This document shows positions 58,420 through 64,000 of a DNA stretch of 64,000 nucleotides, piece by piece. Each line of letters opens with the position of its first letter. Position 1 is the stretch's first letter. Location of the stretch: contig OY282610.1 in the NCBI GenBank assembly GCA_958298945.1, positions 44,647,667 through 44,711,666 of the forward strand. Direction: 5' to 3'. Source of the stretch: Atherix ibis (lineage: Eukaryota > Arthropoda > Insecta > Diptera > Athericidae). The notes beneath the pieces are model-generated. The model was given only the letters and a program-made list of their open reading frames with translations, ran no database searches and had not been told where the DNA came from. A program made the translations under genes and the position numbers.

Positions 58420-60300
58420 TACGTCGCATAAAAGTAAACCTCATTTTTAACCTTCACAAAAAAAATTTCACGTATTTTTCATTTAAAAAAAGGAAAAAAA
58501 TATTGTAAAAAACTAAAGCTCAGTCCTTATCAACAAGTTTTTGTCGCACAAATAAAAAAAACATATTTTTTGTCCTTAAAAAATATTTTCCTACAAAATT
58601 TAAAAAAATTTTTGGACTCAGAAAATAAAAAAACCATATTTTTAGTCCTTAAAAAATATTTTCCTACAAAATTTAAAAAAAACAACAAATTTTTTTGTTC
58701 TACAAAATAAGAAAAACTAATTTTTTTGTTCTAAAAAATAGGAAAGTCCAAATTTTTTGTCTTAAGAAACTACAGTTTAAGTCCTTAAAAAAATGTTTTC
58801 CTACAAAATTTAAAAAGAAAATAAATTCTTTGTTCTACAATATAAGAAAAACTTAATTTTTTTGTTCTAAAAAATAGGAAAGTCTAAATATTTTGTCTTA
58901 AAAAATAAGAAAAACTAAATTTTTTTGTCGTACAAAATTTAAGAAACTACACTTTTAGTCCTTAAAAAAATGTTTTCCTACAAAATTTAAAAAGAAAACA
59001 AATTCTTTGTTCTACAAAATAAGAAACACTTAATTTTTTTGTTCTAAAAAATAGGAAAGTCTAAATTTTTTGTCTTAAAACATAAGAAAAACTAAATGTT
59101 TTTGTCGTACAAAATTTAAGAATCTACTGTTTTAGTCCTTAAAAAAATGTTTTCCTATAAAATTTTTGTTCTAAAAAATAAGAAAAACTTAATATTTTTG
59201 TTTTACAAAATAAGGAAAACTTAATTTTTTGTCCTTAAAAAAATTTTATCCTACAAAGTTAGAATAATCCAAATTTTTTATTATACAAAATTACAAAAAC
59301 TACATTTTTTTGTTCTAAAAAATAGGAAAGTCCAAATTTTTTGTCTTAAAAAAAAAAACTAAATTTTCTGTCTTACAAATTTTAAGAAACTACACTTTTA
59401 GTCCTTAAAAAATGTTTTCCTACCAAATTTAAAAAAACACAACAAATTTTTGTTCTACAAAATAAGAAACACTTAATTTTTTTGTTCTAAAAAATAGGAA
59501 AGTCCAAATTTTTTGCCTTACAAAAGAAGAAAAGCTAAATTTTTTCGTTCTGCCAAAAAAAAATATAAATTAAATTTTTTGTCCTAAACTAAATTTTTTG
59601 TCCTAAGAAAAAATTTTATCCATCAAAGTTAGAAAAATCCAAATTTTTTGGTGTAGAAAATTACAAAAACGGCATTTTTTGTTTTACAAAATAAGAAAAA
59701 CTAAATTTTTTGTTCTAAAAAATGGGAAAGTCCAAATGTTTGGTCTTAAAAAATAAGAAAAACTTATTTTTTTTGTCCTAAAATATTTAAGAAACTACAG
59801 TTTTAGTCCTTACAAAAATTTTTTCCTACAAAATTAAAAAAAAAACAACAAATTTTTTGTTCTACAAAATAAGAAAAACTGCATTTTTTGTCTTAGAAAA
59901 TAAGAAAAACTTAATTTTTTGGTTCTCAAAATTAGGAAATTCCAAACTTTTTGTCTTAAAAAAACAACAACAAATTTTTTGTTCTAAAAAACTTAACAAA
60001 CTACATTTTTGGTTCTAAAAAAACTTTTTTGATCTTAGAAAAAAATATTTTTTTTTCTCCATAAAAAAGAGACTAATTATTTTATCCTACAAAAAAAATA
60101 TATAAATTCTGTCCTAAAAATATAATATTTGTCCCACAAAATGATCCTACAAAAGCGAGAAACTAAATTTTTTTGTCCTAAAACAAGACAAAAAAAAATT
60201 TCGACTCACAAAAAAATAGAAAAATAAGTTTGTGTCCTACCAAAAGAGAAAAACTTAATTTTTTGAACTAGGAAGAAAATTTAGATTTTTTTTTGTCGTA
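58420..60300. repeat. AT-rich satellite with ~30-bp units and ~176-bp higher-order repeat
   Basis: Built from diverged units like 'ttttttgtcctaaaaaataa' followed by 'gaaaaactaaa'. A longer motif 'agtccttaaaaaaatgtttt' then 'cctacaaaattt' recurs at about 58776, 58953, 59129, 59397 and 59801. The first intervals are about 176 bp, so a higher-order repeat of five to six basic units is visible in part, decaying toward the right. No coding. Confidence 0.85.
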
Positions 60301-62200
60301 CGAAAAAAAAACGACTGTTAGTTAGCTCAGGTTAAGTTTAAGGGGGTCAAGGCTTAAAAAAAAATCCGTTTCAAGATAAATCTTTTGCTTTTGAAAAAAA
60401 ATGTTAAACCAAATTTCTTGTCTTATAAAAAAAGGGTTTTTTCTTCTGTTTACGTAAAAATGAGAAACAAAATTTCTTTGTCCTCAAATTGGCCACAGAA
60501 TTTCTATCCTTTGAGAAAAACTTGTTATGATATCGTAAAAATGTGATATTAAAATTAATTTTTCTTTTAAGCAATAAGTGACATTAGTAACCGTTTATTC
60601 GAAAAGTAGTCAAACAAAATATAGCCTAGTCAACAAAAACCAAAAAGGACAAAAGGTCCTTTTGTAATATGGACCTTAACTTTGAATAAAATGAAATTTC
60701 TTCATCTAAAAACAAAACTAGGCTAAATTTGTCCTAAAATTCTTTTTGAAAATCAAATAAATACAAAAATAAAAACTTTTTTAAAAATATAACAAAAAAA
60801 ACTGATTGTTTTTGTTTAAATTTTATTTTCTCTCTTTGGATACTATTCACACCCTCTTTCTTTTTCTTTTTCTCTCCAGCTCGTTTTTATTATCACAAAT
60901 ATTACAATACAATCGAATTTTCTTAAATTGCGTTTCTCTCACTCATACATAATAATAATAAAAAATAATTTTTTTTTCTTATTGAAAACTAAAACAAAAA
61001 TGGAGCAATTAATCTAAAATTTTTTGACATTAGTTTTTTTCTCTAGCAAGAGATTTTTTTCTTTCTTTCTTTTTTGCTTAGTCCATAAGATGACAAGAGC
61101 CGAACGTTGATCGTTCGAACAAAAAAAAAAAAAAATATTAACTTTTTTCCATATCGTACCTGTGTATTGGTGTTATCTAATCATTTGTTCTACTCGCTCC
61201 TCTTGACAACGTATGCAAAATGGTTCATGTCGTTGCTATTGGAGTCATTTTTTGAAATTTTCTTTGAACCAGCCTCCTTTGCCGGGTCCGATCTGATTTT
61301 TTTCACTCATTTCGCCGCTGATCATCTCATCCATAGTTATGCTAGTGTGCACAGGTATATGTGTGTGTGTGTGTGTATGTACAAGAGTGTTAATATTTTT
61401 GATTTTCATAAGAATTTTTTTTCGCTAATTTCTTGTCTTTTTTATTGTTGATTTGATTTGTTTTTCAATATTGCAAGTGGTTGGAGAGGAGGTGGGGGCT
61501 AATTTTTTTCTATTTTGTTTTTAATTGGTATTTGTCAATTGCAATTATTTTCTTTTATTTTTCTGTTGATTTGGTCACATTGGTTTTCCATCCTCCTCCC
61601 AGTATATATACGCAGTTTCGTCACTATTTTTGATTACTATGCGCATGTTTATATACAAAAAATAAAAATAAATATTTCACGTTATATGTATATGTATACT
61701 AATAAATGTGTTCGTTCATATGTATGGGTTTTTACAATTTTTATAATTTTTTTCCCCCCTTTAATATGGCTTTGAATATTTTTCCAATTATTCTCTGCGT
61801 GTTCTTTTCTTATTTTCTTTAAATAGTTATTATTTTAGAAGCATATGCATATGTGTGTGGTTTTTTTTTCTTACATAATCGTATATATTTATGTGTATAT
61901 ATGTGTATGTACAATACGTATATAGAAGAAATCATTTATTTACTTCTTCTTCATTCATTTAATCCTAATCCTTTACATAATCTATTTATCATAATTAGTC
62001 TTATTCTTATTATTCATTTCTCTTCGCCATATTTTAAAAATTTTCACATCATCACCATTTATTTTGTATCATTATCATAATTATATTATTTATTATTATT
62101 CATTTTTTTTATTATTCATTTTTTTTTATTATTATTATTAATTAATCATATTAAATTTTTTTTTTCTTCTACTTGTTTATAAATAAATTTTTATTAAATT
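60301..62200 (-). other. AT-rich region, probably including the RNF11 3' UTR
   Basis: The low-coordinate side of the RNF11 stop codon. It is T-rich with TATG/TGTG repeats (61348-61376), typical of a long insect 3' UTR, and has candidate AATAAA signals on the minus strand. Open plus-strand frames (for example 61107-61451) are compositional. Poly(A) position unknown. Confidence 0.4.
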
Positions 62201-62524
62201 CTAAGTTGTCTCGTAGCTAGTTAATAAAGCAGCATCAACTGGTTCCATACAGCTAGGGCATGTAAAGCTACGCATTAACCAATCATCGATGCAATTAACG
62301 TGATATATGTGCATGCATGGTAAATAGCGTATAGCCTCGCCAACTGAAAAGTCGATCATACAAATTACACATTCCCGGGATTTTTTACAGCCATCATAAG
62401 ATCCAATTGGTAAATGTTGTATTAAACCGATACGTTTAGCTATTTTGACTTGTTCCTCTTCTGTTAAATGTGATGCTGGACGGCTAACCGATGGTGATGG
62501 ATAAAAGACTGGTTGAAGAATTTC
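62201..62524 (-). CDS. RNF11: RNF11 orthologue, RING-H2 3' exon
   Basis: The terminal exon starts after an acceptor (TTTCAG, minus strand) at 62525, in phase 0, and encodes 107 residues to TAG at 62203-62201. It contains HLTEEEQVKIAKRIGLIQHL, the segment leading to the RING in RNF11, then RECVICMIDF, YLPCMHIYHVNCIDDW, and LMRSFTCPSCMEPVDAALL, closing with SYET, nearly residue for residue as in animal RNF11 (Drosophila CG32850). All eight RING-H2 metal ligands (C-C-C-H-H-C-C-C order, CMHIYH) are present. Family role: an E3 ubiquitin ligase subunit on endosomal membranes, working with Nedd4-type ligases through a PPxY motif and in the A20 ubiquitin-editing complex. The PPxY and the N-terminal myristoylation site belong to the upstream exon, which is not visible and probably lies beyond 64000. 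Confidence 0.93.
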   Translation of the reverse strand, partial: EILQPVFYPSPSVSRPASHLTEEEQVKIAKRIGLIQHLPIGSYDGCKKSRECVICMIDFSVGEAIRYLPCMHIYHVNCIDDWLMRSFTCPSCMEPVDAALLTSYETT

Positions 62525-62579
62525 CTGAAATAATACCAAAAAAAAGGGAAATGATTAAAAAAGATGTAAAATAACTAAC

Positions 62580-63576
62580 AAAAAAAAATGGCAAAATGGC
62601 CGAAAGGTGTGAAAATAATTTTTTTGATACAGCACTATTTTAATAACTTGCTAAAAAGAGGAAACGGTTAAAAAACAGTGAATTATTAACAAAGAAAGAG
62701 GCAAAATAGCCAAAAAATGTAGCACCAATTTCTCTGATACAGTCATTTGGAAGCTTTCTGAAGTTGGCAAAAAGGGAAACGATTAAAAACAAAAAGAAGC
62801 AAAATGCCCGCAAGATGTGGCAACAATTTTTTTGATACGACGCCATTTTTAAAAAAAAACTAAAGTCAAAATTCACTCGGCAACGTTCTGAAATTTGCAA
62901 AAGAGGAAACGATAAAACAAAAAATGAAAGAATTAACAAAATAGAGAGGCAAAATGGTCGAAAGGTGTGGCAACAAATTCTATGATACGACGCCATTTTA
63001 AAAAAAAACTAAAGTCGAAATTCACTTAGCAACGTTTGAAATTGCCAAAAGACAAAAAAAAAACGCAAAATGGCGGAAAGGTAAATTATTTGAAAAAATT
63101 CAAATAATTTACAAAAAAAACGCAAAATGGCCGAAAGGTGTGGCAACAATTTCTCTGTTACAGCGCCATTTTTTTCTAAACTAAAGTTACAATTCACTTG
63201 GCAACGTTCTGAAATTGCCAAAAGAGGAAACAACTAAATAAAGTGAAATAATTTACAAAAAAAAACCGAAATGGCCGAAAGGTGTGGTAACAATTTTTCT
63301 GATACAGCGCCATTTTTAAAAAAAACTAAAGTCAAAATTCACTTAGCAACGTTCTGAAATTTGCAAAAGAGGAAACGATAAATTAAAAAATGAAAGAATT
63401 AACAAAATAAAGAAGCAAAATGGCCGAAAGGTGTGGCAACAAATTCTCTGATACGACGCCATTTTTTTCTGAACTAAAGTCGAAATTCACTTACCAACGT
63501 TCTGAACTTGGCCAAAAAGGAAACGACTAAAAAAAGTGAAATAATTTACAAAAAAGAAACGCAAAATGGCGGAAAG
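62580..63576. repeat. Satellite in RNF11 intron, units of about 110-150 bp
   Basis: The motif 'gcaaaatggccgaaaggtgt' then 'ggcaacaa' recurs, with variation, at about 62591, 62700, 62800, 62948, 63063, 63121, 63265, 63415 and 63560. Each is followed by 'tctgatac..cgccattttt', 'aaactaaagtc.aaattcactt' and 'gcaacgttctgaaatt'. Copies to the right are more alike. Its right edge coincides with the hairpin at 63577. Open minus-strand frames here arise from the repeat. Confidence 0.85.
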
Positions 63577-63625
63577 GTCCCTTAACCCAAAAAAAAGTCA
63601 GTCGAAGGCTTTTGGGTTAAGGGAC
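63577..63625. repeat. 16/17/16 hairpin at the satellite edge
   Basis: 'gtcccttaacccaaaa' (63577-63592) is exactly repeated inverted at 63610-63625. The satellite array stops precisely at its left arm, so it may be the terminal inverted repeat of a very short element, or a fold-back. Confidence 0.8.
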
Positions 63626-64000
63626 ATTCGGTGGGTGAAAAAATCGGAAAAATTCAACTTTAACAAAATAAAAAAATAGGAGCACTCCAAGGAATTGGAT
63701 TACGAATGCCACGGTAGGTTTGGGAAAATGGCCCGGGAGAGAGAGTACACTCCACCGTTTTTCTTTGTTTTTTTATCCTAGTTTATGGGTTACGCGTCGG
63801 TTCCCTCCCCCCATCGGCTCCGTAATGCACGCTAACAACGGTATTTGGCCGTAACTCCTATGGAATTTCACGTTTGAAAAAGTTTATTATTTCCGTTCCT
63901 TCATATACTTCCACCACCCAGAATATAATTTTTCTTAAGATAAAATTTTCTGCTCGTATAATCTGATTATATTTCTTCTTTGCTTTGATTACAAAGCACT
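63626..64000. other. Right-edge stretch, no gene recognised
   Basis: Less AT-rich than the satellite, with C- and G-rich patches (63800-63815). It probably still belongs to the RNF11 intron. No exon with the N-terminal RNF11 sequence was found on the minus strand. Confidence 0.35.

Noticed and set aside
61107..62080. Plus-strand ORFs opposite the RNF11 3' region
   Set aside because: T-rich composition gives hydrophobic frames; they are better explained as 3' UTR of the minus-strand gene.
62640..63233. Minus-strand ORFs upstream of RNF11
   Set aside because: They repeat the same peptide pattern with the satellite period and lack splice sites joining to the RING exon.

Overview
The window looks like AT-rich nuclear DNA of an insect, most likely a dipteran. 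The evidence is: spliced genes with short GT-AG introns, insect-type Tc1/mariner, Jockey, R1-like, copia, gypsy and piggyBac relics, TACA/TATG microsatellites, and three animal genes. No tRNA, rRNA, CRISPR array or bacterial operon was seen. The species cannot be named from sequence alone.

Three host genes can be read. (1) A CREB3L3/CREB3L4-like membrane-tethered bZIP factor on the minus strand (five exons, 14178-22392). Its first coding exon lies 5.8 kb upstream of the rest, across an intron filled with a copia relic and a Tc1/mariner relic. (2) A four-exon synaptophysin-family MARVEL protein on the plus strand (27507-28600, 214 aa). (3) The RING-containing 3' exon of an RNF11 orthologue on the minus strand (62201-62524); its 5' exon(s) are not visible and probably lie beyond the right edge. 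A fourth candidate is the C-terminal exon of an unrecognised minus-strand gene (48966-49187). These genes do not form a functional unit.

Most of the rest is repeat. From left to right: a piggyBac fragment and satellite (1-1290); a decayed mariner-like element, two copies of an R1-like LINE tail and a 1.4 kb element with inverted ends (3000-9025); a very AT-rich tract preceded on the minus strand by a heat-shock-type promoter (TATA plus phased HSE units at 13237-13330); the CREB3 gene with nested transposons (14178-22400); the synaptophysin gene (27500-29300); a giant inverted repeat with two ~4.54 kb, nearly identical arms (32090-36626 and 38053-42590) around a 1.4 kb spacer; a third diverged copy of part of the arm followed by a full-length decayed mariner (44703-46928); a 31-bp minisatellite (49627-49841); more mariner, Tc1-like, Jockey and gypsy relics (50149-57490); a 1.9 kb AT-rich satellite (58420-60300); and the RNF11 exon with satellite DNA in the intron upstream (62201-63575).

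The most unusual features are the giant inverted repeat, whose breakpoint falls inside a mariner end and whose 56-bp junction sequence recurs at the far end of the opposite arm; a set of short, nearly perfect hairpins (two with identical 25/6/25 geometry); and the heat-shock promoter with no recognisable heat-shock protein downstream. The first two suggest fold-back template switching, or an assembly artefact that must be excluded first.
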